From Marsupella aquatica (taxonomy: Eukaryota; Marchantiophyta), in contig OZ316899.1 of the NCBI GenBank assembly GCA_973895155.1, positions 14,570,001 to 14,634,000 of the forward strand: DNA of 64,000 nucleotides, written 5' to 3'. The notes beneath the pieces are model-generated. The model worked only from the letters and a program-made list of their open reading frames with translations, had not been told where the DNA came from and searched no databases. Below are positions 23,511-33,760 of this stretch, one piece after another. Both the position numbers and the translations under genes were made by a program. Position 1 is the first letter of the stretch, and each line of letters starts with the position of its first letter.

Positions 23511-24793
23511 GTCAATTAAAAAATCTTTGGAAATTAAAAGAAAATCTAACATTTAATGCAAAACACTGATATATCTTCCAAATGTTAATTACTCTTTACC
23601 TCATTCTTTGTTTGTTTCAACTTTACTCTTCAATTTTGTTTCATTTTTACAGTTACCGGGATTGACAGTTTTTTATTGCCTTGTCACAAACACGAACTAA
23701 CTATTCCCACATGCAATAAATCTAGATGCTCCAATTAGAAACATCCAATGACACTAAATTCTGTGTAAAGAGTGATAGCTAACAACATATTTTGTGCGGA
23801 GCACGGTTTTTGAGCTAGTCTACAACTATAATACAGGATCCCGCCACATTTCCATCACCATTGATCATGAAAAAGAGAGCTAGCCCTCCGAAGGTCACAT
23901 GCCCACCTTCCTCCCTTGAAAGGACGGTGGAAGCCCCTCATCCGCCACACAGACCTGACATCCTCAGCCCTCCATTCTAGAACAATTGTACTAGAAAGTA
24001 CACTAAATATGGCTTGCCCATGGGGAATACAGGGTGCAATTATTATAATAGTACAAAACTATGCAAACGAAGATGAGGCGGAAGGTAGACAAAAATTGGC
24101 CGAGAGGAAACAAAGAAGAAGAAGAGGGGAAGCGGAATATTAACAAAAAGGACAAAATTTGAGTAAACGGAGAACAATTAAAAAGGTAGAGAAATTAAAG
24201 AAAAGACAAACTTACAACGATAAAGCACTTTCCAGAGATGAGAGGGACAGTGGCGAGAACTTGGCCAACACGGAACAAAAGGGGGAGAGGGGAGATAGAG
24301 CCAAAATTGGACAAAATTTGAAGAAGGGGAGAATAGATGTAGCCCTAAGTTCTCACACTAAGCCACTTACGGAGTACATAAGTGCTGCAAATCCCCTGTG
24401 GCCCTGCCTGCATTCTAGACTGCGTTTCGCTTCCAAGATCGAGGTAGCCAGGTGGCACGAAGCTCGAGACACGAACACATCGGGATCAAGGCGCCTTAGG
24501 TGGGGAGGTCGAGTGTAGGGTGCTTACGATTGCTTTCTTCCTTCTTTTGCTTCTTCGTTCCTTGCTTTAGTCCTTCTTTTGCAGACGGCAATGGAGAAGC
24601 TAGCCTCATCGGGCAAACTGTTTCTTATTTTGTGATGAGGCTGTTTTGAGAGGATGGAGTTTGCTACCATGCCTGTTTGATAACCGAAGTTCTCGATGTT
24701 ACTGGAGTTGAAGTGTTTCTCATTCACACCTTTTTTAACATTTGTTTTCCTGCACACGATGAACAGCCACACGGAAGAGGTGATTTGCAGAAA
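23511..24793. other. Upstream region of the two-exon gene at 24794
   Basis: Mostly AT-rich and then purine-rich (24060-24330). A short ATG frame at 24591 (14 codons, ending at a TGA) could be an upstream ORF in the leader. TTTGCAGACGG at 24577 could also be a 3' splice site of an upstream leader intron. No protein-coding gene is supported. Confidence 0.4.
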
Positions 24794-25645
24794 ATGGCCG
24801 CCAGGTTGTCTTCATCGATGTTGGAGATTCACTATGTCAGCGAGTACAATACATTCAAGGAGACCGAAACGTCATTGCGCAAGAGAGTGGCGCTTGCATT
24901 CCGACCTTCATGGGAAAGGTACGATTAATCATCCAGTTTAGTTTAAAGTTTCACCTCTCCGTAACGCGCGCGCCGGTGATAGCACATCAGGTAATATACT
25001 GTTAATATGCTGGGGTGCGCTCACTGATTTTCATAGAATAACTGTGTTTATCTTGGTATGGATTGATGTCGTCCACCGGCTATCTACGCGCATTCTATGT
25101 TTTTCATTTCCATTTCTCTGTGTTTGTGCAGGCTTCCAGTCACCAATGACATATATTCGTGTTGTTTCCCGAGTCTAGCGATGAGCAGGTATGTGGAAGA
25201 CTACCACCGCTTCCTCGCCGATCCATGCTGGAATTGGAAGCTTGCTTCATCCACTCGGCTAGACATGAAGTTAGCTTCTATAGAGCCAACCGAGTTTGAG
25301 TTTTGGGCAGTCAAAGACAGTGAAAGGATTTGCCGAACGTGCACGCTCCGTTTTGCTGACTGTACCATAGGTGGGACACAGAAGATTTACTCTGGATTTC
25401 CAGCCGCAGTTTTATTGGAAGGAAACAGTTACAGAGATGGCGATCTTTGCTATTGCTTCAGGGAGGAACCTGACTGTCTAGTGGTTAATGAGTTGTTCTA
25501 TCTGGAAACCACCAGCGGTAGGAGCGGGTTTGTTCTGTATGGCACTCACAAGTGGGCAACAGACAAAGTTGATGATTGGAAAAGAATTTCCAACATGCCT
25601 AGCAGAATTTGTGTGCACAGCATGCCTCTTCCTAATTATACCTAA
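24794..25645 (+). CDS. Two-exon gene, uncharacterised 212-aa protein
   Basis: I do not recognise the family. Exon 1 (24794-24918) starts MAARLSSSMLEIHYVSEYN and ends at a GT donor (AAAG/GTACGA). Exon 2 (25132-25645) follows a strong acceptor (TTTGTGCAG) and restores frame exactly (phase 2), ending MPLPNYT. The mature part is rich in Cys and aromatic residues (CWNWKL, RICRTCTLRFADC, DGDLCYCFREEPDC), with a predicted beta-rich pattern (SGRSGFVLYGTHKW). No membrane segment is evident. AATAAA-type polyadenylation signal ATAATAAAAAG lies about 75 bp downstream. The matching intron phase and lack of disruptions argue that the gene is real. A lipocalin-like barrel is one guess only. Confidence 0.65.
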
Positions 25646-25729
25646 ACACCAAGCTGTACAAGAAGTAGTTCGCTGGAGGATATGTCCCCACTAAAAGATG
25701 GACACCACTGAATGTACATAATAAAAAGT

Positions 25730-26204
25730 GTTTCATTTGATTGAAAGCAAAAGTCGTCACCACCTTGTAAATGGAGTGGCAGGTGAATACGCATGTCATT
25801 CAGTGCTCCCCCCTCTCCCCCCGGCTTCACAAAATCCTGTAGCCTTTTAGTCTGAATGTAGGCTACACCGATTGGAAGATGGTTTTGTAGAATGCTATGT
25901 TTAAACTGCAGTCTCGGGTGATTAGGCATGTCATTGTGTGCTTCACCTTATTAATCCGAATGTAGGCTATTAGTCCGACGTAGGCTTTTAGTCCGAATGT
26001 GGAGAGCCAAATTTGACTGATTGCCGGCATTTCACTAGTCGGCAACCCTCTACAAAAGAGTCCTATTTATGTCGGGTTTGCCAATGGGATTCGAATGGAT
26101 CTCGCACAATTTTTTAAAATGATGTGTCCGGGAAGGAAAGTTCCCGTCAGTTTTATAAATATTCTACCATAAGAGTCGTGTACATAATTGAAAGGCAGGA
26201 CTTA
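25730..26204. other. Intergenic, no gene seen
   Basis: Downstream flank of the preceding gene. A short motif TAGTCCGAATGTAGGCTA/TAGTCCGACGTAGGC recurs three times at 25849-25999; nothing else is supportable. Confidence 0.4.
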
Positions 26205-27735
26205 TACGTCAATAAAGTCATCCATAAATTAAGTAACTCCAACGGCAATCATAGCTACTGGGTTAAGAGTAAATGCAGTGTACCAAACCAGGATAGACGA
26301 CTCCGAACGTAAATCCACGACAAGTACAGTAACATTGCAAACCAACTACAAAGGAAACTTACTATTTAGGGCCAAAATGTTATCCCGAAGAGGAGGTCGC
26401 TAGAGTTTGCGTTGGCTCGCACTCGTGACTCCGGATCGCCTACTGGATGTAGCTGCGTATCCAGGTTACGAGCAAGTGTGGGAAGAGCTGTGCTTTACTG
26501 AATAGAGGGCAAGAAGTACCTCTGGCCTGCGGCATTCCAATGCATCTTGAGAAGCTATGGAGATTTTATGGACGCCGGTGGGTGGGGAAGAATTGATTGA
26601 GAAGCGATGAGAAGTGCACGAGAGAATTGTTGTGTGGTTTGGTGGAATGCAATTGTGATTTTGGGTTGATTGGCATACAATGCATCGTAGACCCTATGTT
26701 GCAGGCATGAGAAGCTAGGAGATTTTATGGGCTCTGGTGGGGAAGAATTGAATGAGAAGTGATGAGAAGTGGAGACGGGAGGAATTAATTGTGGTTGGGA
26801 GGGATGGCATGGGAAGTCGTCGCACGAAGGGATGGAAGAACCCAATGAAGGCATCAACAATGGCAATAGGTTTCGCAAAGTCTATAGGCATTCTATACTC
26901 TTTTATTACGATCGGAAGGTCAATCTGTCATCGGCCCATAGAAGTGAGAAAGTCCACTCTAAGTCGTACTCAGCCTCGATGCATTACATTTCCTATGGCT
27001 GACCAGTGAATTGGAATTTATATGTTGTGCTAATTGAATGTAAACCTGGTTCAATTGAAAGTCTGTTCAATTTGGAATTCTAATTACGGTTGGAATTGAG
27101 GGCTGTTTATGTGATCGACAGGAATGCCAACCATGAAGCAGGTTGCTCGCAATAGGGACTTGGAAGGGCACATGCAACCTGGATGTGAGTTGCCTCCGCT
27201 GATCGAGCTCACTAAACTGATTGAAAGCAGAATCCCCTGACAACAGCTACAACAACTTTCACTCACAACAACCAGGAGAGTAGTTCTCTGAACCATAGTT
27301 GTGGCTCTGAACCTGAATGGATGAAAGAGCACAATCCAATTTAAGTGCTTCCTCCTGCACCCATGCAAGCTACGAGGCTCAAAGGAAGAGGACGTTGGTG
27401 GATTCCGTTCACTTGAGCACTCTGGTGGCTGCCTATTGTAAGGTTTTCAGTGTTTACTCCGAGGGAAGAAAGCAGAAATGATCCAAATTGGTTCCAAGTG
27501 TTATTTGGAAGAATTTTATGGTATGTTGTGCCTCGTTGGACGTCACGATGGACTGGCGATGGCGGCACTGAAAGTCCTCGCGCAGGTAGAACTCAGCAGC
27601 TTACACAACTTACACTTTTCTTTCCTATATCAACTGACCGTGTTTATTTTATACTAAACAATTTTCCGGTAGCGCACCAGAGAGAAACAGCTATGGCACA
27701 AACGCGAAACCTCCAATTTTCTGGCATGATAGTTA
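26205..27735 (+). repeat. Long dispersed repeat, copy 1 (decayed)
   Basis: Collinear with 62515-64000, with landmarks such as CAACCAACTACAAAGGAAAC, GGAGATTTTATGGACGCCGG, CCTATGGCTGACCAGTGAAT and GGAATGCCAACCATGAAGCA. It contains local duplications (GAGATTTTATGG..GGTGGGGAAGAATTGA repeated). The copy carries a damaged exon of an unrecognised gene at its right side. The right limit is uncertain because the second copy leaves the window. Confidence 0.85.
27110..27731 (+). pseudogene. Broken copy of the repeat-borne unknown gene
   Basis: After a plausible acceptor (TGATCGACAG) the frame reads MPTMKQVARNRDLEGHMQ as in the right-hand copy, but hits a TGA at about 27237 after a deletion. A further one-base loss near 27370 and a frame change at AAATGATCC (27476) follow. 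The next stretch reads CYLEEFYGMLCLVGRHDGLA and MAALKVLAQ, then a GT donor at 27584 and a possible last exon after CCGGTAG (27674) ending TSNFLA-stop. The family is unknown; the continuous coding sense through several frames shows a once-functional multi-exon gene. Confidence 0.6.
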
Positions 27736-28479
27736 ACGGCGACCCGAACTCGCACAACAAAACTCAGCATGTATCGGGTGGTAGGTCACAAGTGCAAACA
27801 CCGACACCCATGAAGGAGAGACCAAGAAGGATTGCTGAAGTTCACCGTGAACTGTCCTACGCTGCAGCACCATCCGACAGTTAGGATGAGATCCGAAACT
27901 GTCGGGGTAGACCAAAATATCATCGTTAGCAGAATACTTCACCTACAGAAGAGAGGAATCATTCTATACACTCTGGACTTCAATCTTACACGCGACTACC
28001 TTAAACATTGATATTGAATCGATATCAAATTCCCAAAACACATTCTGATGGAAGATGGTAGTGGCCATGCCCCGGACGCCTGACTTTGACGCTAAGCCGA
28101 TGAAATCTACCAGGGCTCCTGTTTGGATCGACATGCCGCTGTTCAACCCTGCTTTTGAATATTATGCTTGCCAAGGTTGGAACTGTGCTATATATGCGCA
28201 GACACATAAATCCAGGAGTAAATTCTCTCACATATGAGGATGTGTTTCATGTAATATGAAGACCCGATTGAGTACATCAACATTGTGGTGCCAGGAGTGG
28301 GAAACTACCAGGTGGATGTAATAATTTACCGTCCTCTCCCGGATGCCTGCTTTGGATGCTAACAGAGTGGACATACAGAGAGAGGTCCCAACAAACCAAA
28401 GAAAGCACAAAAAGGAAACAAAAGGACAGGGAGGAGATGTCGAGGTAACCAAGGCAGTGTATCTAGGTAGACAACCGAA

Positions 28480-29380
28480 GATGCAGATATTCTTAAAGTG
28501 GTTACAGGGATGCCAAAAGGTAAGTCACCAGGAATCAACGGAGTCACCATCAAGATGCTGCTAAAGGGATGGTCGTACATGGGTCCTACTTACTCTGCTG
28601 TTAATCGGGCTTACATTAACACGGAACCATGACAACCAAAGCCACTAGCCGGAGTTATTGAACTCATGCCCAAGAGTCAGGACTTGCTACAGTTGTCAAA
28701 TTAGCGACCACTCACTATGCTTACCCTCACAGAAGTTGACAGGGATGTCCGCTCTCCAGCATCCTTTTGACACTCACCAAACAACCTCTGATGGCCAGGC
28801 TCAAACAACAATTGGATGCAAGGGTCATCAATGCATTGCAACTCTGTAATGGGAGTAGTCTTTGCCACCAGCTCTTCGCTGATGACATGGGACTATTCCT
28901 CGAAGACACTGCAGAGCAATTTGTTGTTGCTCGTGAGGTGATCCAAAGGTTCAAGAACATCTTGGGAGCTATCTTGAACGTCAAAAAGTCTCAAATCATA
29001 TTCCGATCTACCTGGAGAATGACATCTCCTGACTGGCTCAAGGAAACGGGATGCAAAATTGCTAAAGAGGCAGAGATATGTATTTGCCTTGGAGGTGTAA
29101 GACTCGACCTTCACAAGATGCAAATTTCCTTCTGGGCAAGTTGAGGAAGCGTCTCCACACATGGGCGAACAGCAGCCTCATGTTTGCTGGTAGGGTGATA
29201 ATGCTAAAACACATTCTCAAGGCTATCCCAACTTACCACCTTATGATACTGGCACTTTTTAAGAAAGGCCTTTTGACAAACTGGAAAAAAGGTCTCTTAG
29301 GGGGCGAACACACAAACACAGGAGCCTTCCGGAAACCACTGATTGCATGGAGAGAAAAGGATGAAGGAGGTCTTTAAGAA
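28480..29380 (+). pseudogene. LINE reverse-transcriptase remnant
   Basis: Spread over three frames are the successive RT landmarks KSPGINGVTIKMLLKGW (about 28520), ELMPKSQDLLQLSN and RPLTMLT, GCPLSSILLTLTKQPL (about 28745), the catalytic LCHQLFADDMGLFLE (about 28864), and ILNVKKSQIIF. The thumb/connection follows to about 29380. It resembles the ORF2 at 2654-3584 but covers the part missing there. Frequent stops make it non-coding today. Confidence 0.8.
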
Positions 29381-29717
29381 ACAGGCTGAAGCACATAAAA
29401 TGAGACATCACAAAAAGGGGATTGTCGGAGAATGGATCTGGATGGCCTACCTCCGAGATCATTTCCAAGTGTCTTAAAACTGGAATCCATCGAAAGGAGC
29501 ACAGACAATTGGTGTTGCTCTAAAGCTCATTTTCATTGAAAAATGCTTCTCATTGCTCCACTAGCGCTACCAAACCAGCAATTCAATGGGATATCTTGTT
29601 CGATGTCATCCATCATATCTTCATTGAAGAATGTTCACAAATTGCATAGTGAGAGCAGAGTACCAAGAAACCATCCTCACACCCCGCCACAGACCTACAG
29701 CCCCAATGGCTCTAATC

Positions 29718-30557
29718 TTACTCGGTACTGATCCGTGACTTGCAAAGATTCTCTGCAAAGTTCGCTTCGTGAGTAAAAAACACTACGCCGAACCTAGAGC
29801 CGGACGTTATCCTCGATATTGAGTGTTGCAGAACGGCCGACCGCATAAACACCACATCTCCAGGTTGTAATACAAATTGTAAACCAAGTTGTGGCACTTC
29901 CAAACGTCCACCCTCAAAATCACCAAACGCTACATTTGCAACCCAACCATCCACAGGGTCATTTGTATCTCTGTGCGGACCAGGAGCAAGTTGTGTATTT
30001 ATTGCCATCCCTAAGAAACAATTTCGGGAAGTGGAATGCATATAACCGGCTGCTCCAGGAGCGAAAGCATCAAACAGTGCCTTATATGTTTCGTACATGT
30101 CACTATCGATGCATTCAAAGAGCGCTCCAATCGCCTGTGTCACCGGCGTGAACTTGTTTATGAACTCTACGATCCAATTCAACTTCTTCCCGGATCCAAT
30201 GATGTGCTGCAACAAAACCCCTGGGACATGTTTGTGACCGGTGCCATGCCAAAATGCCAGATGGTGTACACCCGAGCCAAGGGGATTAGCTTGTCCCTTG
30301 AATCTGCCATTTGCAGATGCAGGTTGATTTGGCGGGTACACCTCCACAAGCTCTTCAAGAGCTTCTAATCCTTCCAACGTAGGATCTCTATTTCGGAAAG
30401 GTCTTTGAAGGGCATGTTTCAAAAAATACAACAGCGGCTTATCATTCCAATCCTTAACGATAAGACTTTCGCTCAGCCACACAGGTAGATCAGCAGTAGG
30501 GAAGAGTAGATTCTTCTGCCTAACGAGCTCGTGGACATCGATGCAGATTCGTTTTAC
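29718..30557 (-). CDS. TET/JBP-type 2-oxoglutarate/Fe(II) dioxygenase domain
   Basis: The frame from 30557 to the TAA at 29718 encodes 279 residues. Counting from the GTG at 30482, the double-stranded beta-helix motifs are H170-R-D172 in APGPHRDTNDPVDGW, then GDFEGGRLEVPQLGLQFVL, QPGDVVFMRSAVLQH (H220) and GSRFGVVFFTHE (R230): the Fe triad and the 2OG-binding Arg. The GW..N.AFGDFEGG..L..P.LG spacing and the ending FFTHE follow the pattern I know from fungal TET/JBP dioxygenases, which oxidise 5-methylcytosine or thymine in DNA. The upstream region (HHLAFWHGTGHKHVPG, CFLGMAINTQL) also fits. There is no ATG before residue 129, so the 5' part must lie on another exon. TTTAG before 30557 is a candidate acceptor. 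The domain is uninterrupted, with the catalytic residues intact. Substrate is inference. Confidence 0.75.
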   Translation of the reverse strand, partial: VKRICIDVHELVRQKNLLFPTADLPVWLSESLIVKDWNDKPLLYFLKHALQRPFRNRDPTLEGLEALEELVEVYPPNQPASANGRFKGQANPLGSGVHHLAFWHGTGHKHVPGVLLQHIIGSGKKLNWIVEFINKFTPVTQAIGALFECIDSDMYETYKALFDAFAPGAAGYMHSTSRNCFLGMAINTQLAPGPHRDTNDPVDGWVANVAFGDFEGGRLEVPQLGLQFVLQPGDVVFMRSAVLQHSISRITSGSRFGVVFFTHEANFAENLCKSRISTE

Positions 30558-30637
30558 CTAAACTTTCCCAACAAAAGCTTGAATTCCCTACAAAAACTAG
30601 GATGCTCCTCCCATTCATAAGTGGCCGATTTGCCGGG

Positions 30638-31339
30638 TCATCGTGAACCTAATAATCCTCCTCGCCACTCCTTCCCTGCTTCTGTGCACTTGCAACATTT
30701 CTGCATCTGACTGTCTGCTAGGGCCCGCAAGTACTTGTTCCTCCGCTCCACTTCTTCTGCTTCTCCGACAAGTGCATCTGGCTTCCCATTCTGCCTGTCT
30801 TCCTTTGCCTTAGGTTCAGATTCATTTGCGATGCGCAAGGTCGCAAACTGCATCACTATGTCGCCATTCCGGCTCTCGACTTCCTCCAAGGCCGCAGTCC
30901 GTTGACTCATCAGAGCACGCAACTGGCTAGCGGCCCCCTTGGGAACATCCCTCGATTCTCCATTCCGGCTATTGACTTCCTCCAAGGCCGCGGTCCGCTG
31001 ACTCCTCAGATCGTCCGACTGTCTAGCGGCCACCTCGGGAACATCACTTGGTTCCCGCTCCGACGCCTCTCTTGTCGCCTGGTGATCCTTCGTCATTTCA
31101 GTGCACACATCCATTTGCTTTGTTGAAGCAGCCTTGCAAGCATCATCAACCCGAAACGCCAGCATATCACGTTGCTTCCGGACTGCACCCAACGCCTTAT
31201 CCCCCCTGGCCACCTTCTCCTTAAGCAGCAGGTTCTCAGCTGCGTACTGTCCATTTAGGATGGCAAGCTCTGCCAACTTACGTTGCAACTCGTGCTTCAT
31301 CTCCTCCGTGCCACGGACATCCCTCCCGTCGGCTTCCAT
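30638..31339 (-). CDS. Coiled-coil protein with an internal repeat
   Basis: ATG at 31339 begins MEADGRDVRGTEEMKHELQR. The 233-aa product is highly charged and helical, with heptad-like stretches throughout. A segment of about 35 residues is duplicated (DDLRSQRTAALEEVNSRNGE and RALMSQRTAALEEVESRNGD). The C-terminus has CCKCTEAGKEW. It lies 80 bp upstream of the dioxygenase exon on the same strand, so it may be its 5' exon; however, I found no strong phase-compatible donor near the end, so it could equally be a separate gene. The frame at 31348 begins with TTG, so I prefer the ATG. Function unknown. Confidence 0.5.
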   Translation of the reverse strand: MEADGRDVRGTEEMKHELQRKLAELAILNGQYAAENLLLKEKVARGDKALGAVRKQRDMLAFRVDDACKAASTKQMDVCTEMTKDHQATREASEREPSDVPEVAARQSDDLRSQRTAALEEVNSRNGESRDVPKGAASQLRALMSQRTAALEEVESRNGDIVMQFATLRIANESEPKAKEDRQNGKPDALVGEAEEVERRNKYLRALADSQMQKCCKCTEAGKEWRGGLLGSR

Positions 31340-31589
31340 CTTCCGCAATGGCTCACCCTAAACTTAGGCCCCTACAACACAACCTTCTCATTCTTTGCTA
31401 CTTAATTTGTAGAATTTTTCCTTCCAGATCCATGGTCCCATCTCCATATCTGAAGGGAGTATCCCAACGGCAGCCACGGACAAACTCATTATTGGTCCGT
31501 ACTTCATCCCTCATCTGAGCACAACTCTTGGATGGCTCCTACTCCATCCCATAAGGCCTGGTTAATGACCGGAAATGCCAAGTGGTGAA

Positions 31590-31634
31590 GCCTCTACTAC
31601 AGTACTCCTACTACTACTACTACTACTACTACTA
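31590..31634 (+). repeat. (TAC/CTA)n trinucleotide microsatellite
   Basis: A nearly uninterrupted run of CTACTA units of about 30 bp, preceded by a less perfect run. On the minus strand it reads TAG repeated, directly after the end of the zinc-finger reading frame. Confidence 0.9.
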
Positions 31635-31641
31635 GGGCATC

Positions 31642-32208
31642 TCAAACTTGGCGCCATCGAACATGGTCATGAGCACGCTGTCGCTCATCTTGTCGGCTCC
31701 ATAAGCTTCTTCCCCCATTCCTACGGAGGGGTGCAAAATCCTTCAAGACATGCCTGCAAACCGTCCCCACGCTGGAACCGTCCAGGATAACATTGCAGGT
31801 AGCGCACAAGAGCAATGCCATGCCCTCGTACTTCACCACAGACAAATATGCTCGACTTAACACATCTGGGGTGTCCACAAATTCTGAGATTGTCGCCACC
31901 CGGGGACTTTCATTACTGGGAACCGAATCACCCGAATCACCTGCTGGGACCGATGCACGACTATGGGTTGTCCCTTGGATGTGTTCTTTGGCATAATGGT
32001 TCTGCAAGCAGTCCGGTCGACAGAAGCGAGACAAGCAAGAACGGTGAGGGCACGGCCAATCACGAGCTATGGATATGCGGACTAAAGATCTCGTGCCATC
32101 AGCCTCGACGACACTGCAAATCGATTGATGAACTACTCTCCTATGAGCGGCTCTTTGAGAAATAGTAACAAACTCCATTCCAGGACACCCATCGCACCGG
32201 AACGTCAT
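31642..32208 (-). CDS. C2H2 zinc-finger protein with a Cys-rich fungal-type domain, possibly frameshifted
   Basis: ATG at 32208. The 188-aa frame has C5-x2-C8...H22-x4-H27 and C53-x4-C58-x12-H71-x4-H76 fingers, then a stretch with C135-x2-C138-x12-C151-x-H153 (LLCATCNVILDGSSVGTVCRH). The last resembles the Cys/His block that I associate with DUF3505-type proteins of fungi, often linked with RecQ-like helicase genes; this is recall, not a search result. Near the end, the adjacent frame reads much better (GMGEEAYGADKMSDSVLMTM, then FDGAKFEMP-stop at about 31635), so a frameshift or tiny intron after CRHVLK is likely. A DNA-binding or DNA-associated role is inferred. Confidence 0.5.
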   Translation of the reverse strand: MTFRCDGCPGMEFVTISQRAAHRRVVHQSICSVVEADGTRSLVRISIARDWPCPHRSCLSRFCRPDCLQNHYAKEHIQGTTHSRASVPAGDSGDSVPSNESPRVATISEFVDTPDVLSRAYLSVVKYEGMALLLCATCNVILDGSSVGTVCRHVLKDFAPLRRNGGRSLWSRQDERQRAHDHVRWRQV

Positions 32209-32340
32209 CGTAATGTCTGCTAGAGAATGAACAGGCTGGGTAGTTATATTTGGCCAAAAATATCATTCAGCTCCAATCGAGCATGATGATATAATTGCAC
32301 CCACAACCACTTTTTCTCGGATGAGACAAAGGGGGGCTCC

Positions 32341-32540
32341 AGCTTGTCATCCGAGAGCAATGGTAGACGCCAACCATTCCCTTTACACCCCGACTAGCTT
32401 GTCATCCAAGAGCTATGCCACATGACCCTTTATACCCCAACTAGCTTGTCATCGGAGAGCTACGGCAGACTCAACCATAATTCCCTTCATACCCCCGACT
32501 AGCTTGTCATCCGGGAGCTATGACAGACTTAACCATCCCC
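32341..32540 (-). repeat. Four-unit minisatellite upstream of the zinc-finger gene
   Basis: AGCTTGTCATCCGAGAGC-type units begin at 32341, 32396, 32443 and 32501 (spacings 55, 47 and 58 bp), each with an A/C-rich arm (CTTTACACCCCGACT, CTTTATACCCCAACT, CTTCATACCCCCGACT). The array starts about 130 bp 5' of the ATG of the minus-strand zinc-finger gene, i.e. in its promoter. Confidence 0.85.
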
Positions 32541-33594
32541 ACTACTATACCCAAAAAACCCAAAAACATTTGTTACCCCTAATTTTGTTGGTCATCTCTG
32601 CCCCCAAATCCTCTGTATCCTTTCACTTGTGCCCTCACGGTGTACAGGCTTTACTAACTCAAGACAATAATAGGCCCGCAAGGTACTGTAGCTTTCGATC
32701 GGCGCTCATTGGTTTATTTTAGTTAACATGTCCTGCCCGGCCAAGTGAGACGCTTCATAACCATGCCTTGGACCTGGTGATGGCAAATGCAGCTTGAGCC
32801 TGAATTACATAACTGTGCCTGGCAGCTGGCGGCAGGACTAATCAATGCAACCTATCATTTATTACCCTTGTCAGAGTCATTTGCCCTTATTTGGAAAGAC
32901 TATCCATCGCAATTCAATGGGCCGACGGCTGTACCCGTGAGTGTCATCATAATAATAAGGACCATAAACCGGCCCCCACCGTTGTTAGTGCATACAACAT
33001 TATTGTATCGCTACCGTAGGGGCAGTATTGTGAACAACAACAACAATGCTACTACTGTTGCAAGAAATTCCTTTTTGCAAACTCTCAAATACCAGGCCCA
33101 TGACCGAAGGGTAGTAGTAGTAGATGAAGTGTTAAAGTAAACTGTTGAAATATTCTACGCTCGATTACGCGGATGAAAGTCATGTTTCAGATATGACTGA
33201 TGACATTTTTCAAGTATTGATTAAAAACCAGGAGTTATCTTGAAGTGAGTGATACATCATGATAAAGAATTCATCTAATATCTCTCTGCATCAAAAACAT
33301 GTGTAAAACTCTTCCTTTAACAACTTGTTTTGTGGTTCTCTCAGGGCCGGGGCCAAATTGACTAATTAGAGAGCGACACCAAGTTTGGAACGCACATCTT
33401 TATTGTCCTCTTTCATCTTCCAATTTTGTATCTGACATGGTAATAATTCACAACCATGTAAACAATTAATTAAAACCATGTAAACCATGTAACGTTAGAA
33501 ATACTGGGCAGCGGGCAGTCACGTACTGGGTTAATAAAGGCTAATGGCATTCATTAGCCTCGATCTTGCCTTTCGTTCTTAGTAACAATCAGCA
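32541..33594. other. Intergenic, no gene seen
   Basis: Mixed-composition sequence with short frames only; A/C-rich and (AAC)n-like stretches near 33030-33050. No supportable feature. Confidence 0.5.
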
Positions 33595-33760
33595 CATAAT
33601 AGGATGTCATCATGGATTACATTCTTGAAGGTATCATGTACCCAAACTACCCTTGCCTATGCAAAAACTAAAACCTGGTTGGGCCCGTTGGGGGGACAGA
33701 GTGTAGGCCTTGTATTTTTGTGAGGAAAGTATGCAAAGAAAAGAGCTTGGAATCCACTTG
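33595..33760 (+). repeat. Dispersed repeat family member, copy 2
   Basis: Shares ATAATAGGAT, CTCATGGATTAC/ATCATGGATTAC, CTTGAAGGTA, ATGTACCCA, CCCTTGCCT and GAAAAGAGCTTGGAA in order with 20617-20820, but with several indels. Confidence 0.7.

Noticed and set aside
27084-27368. Minus-strand frames in both copies of the dispersed repeat (VVVSES..SSISGGNS)
   Set aside because: They are antisense to the coding exon, which has the splice site and better amino-acid usage.
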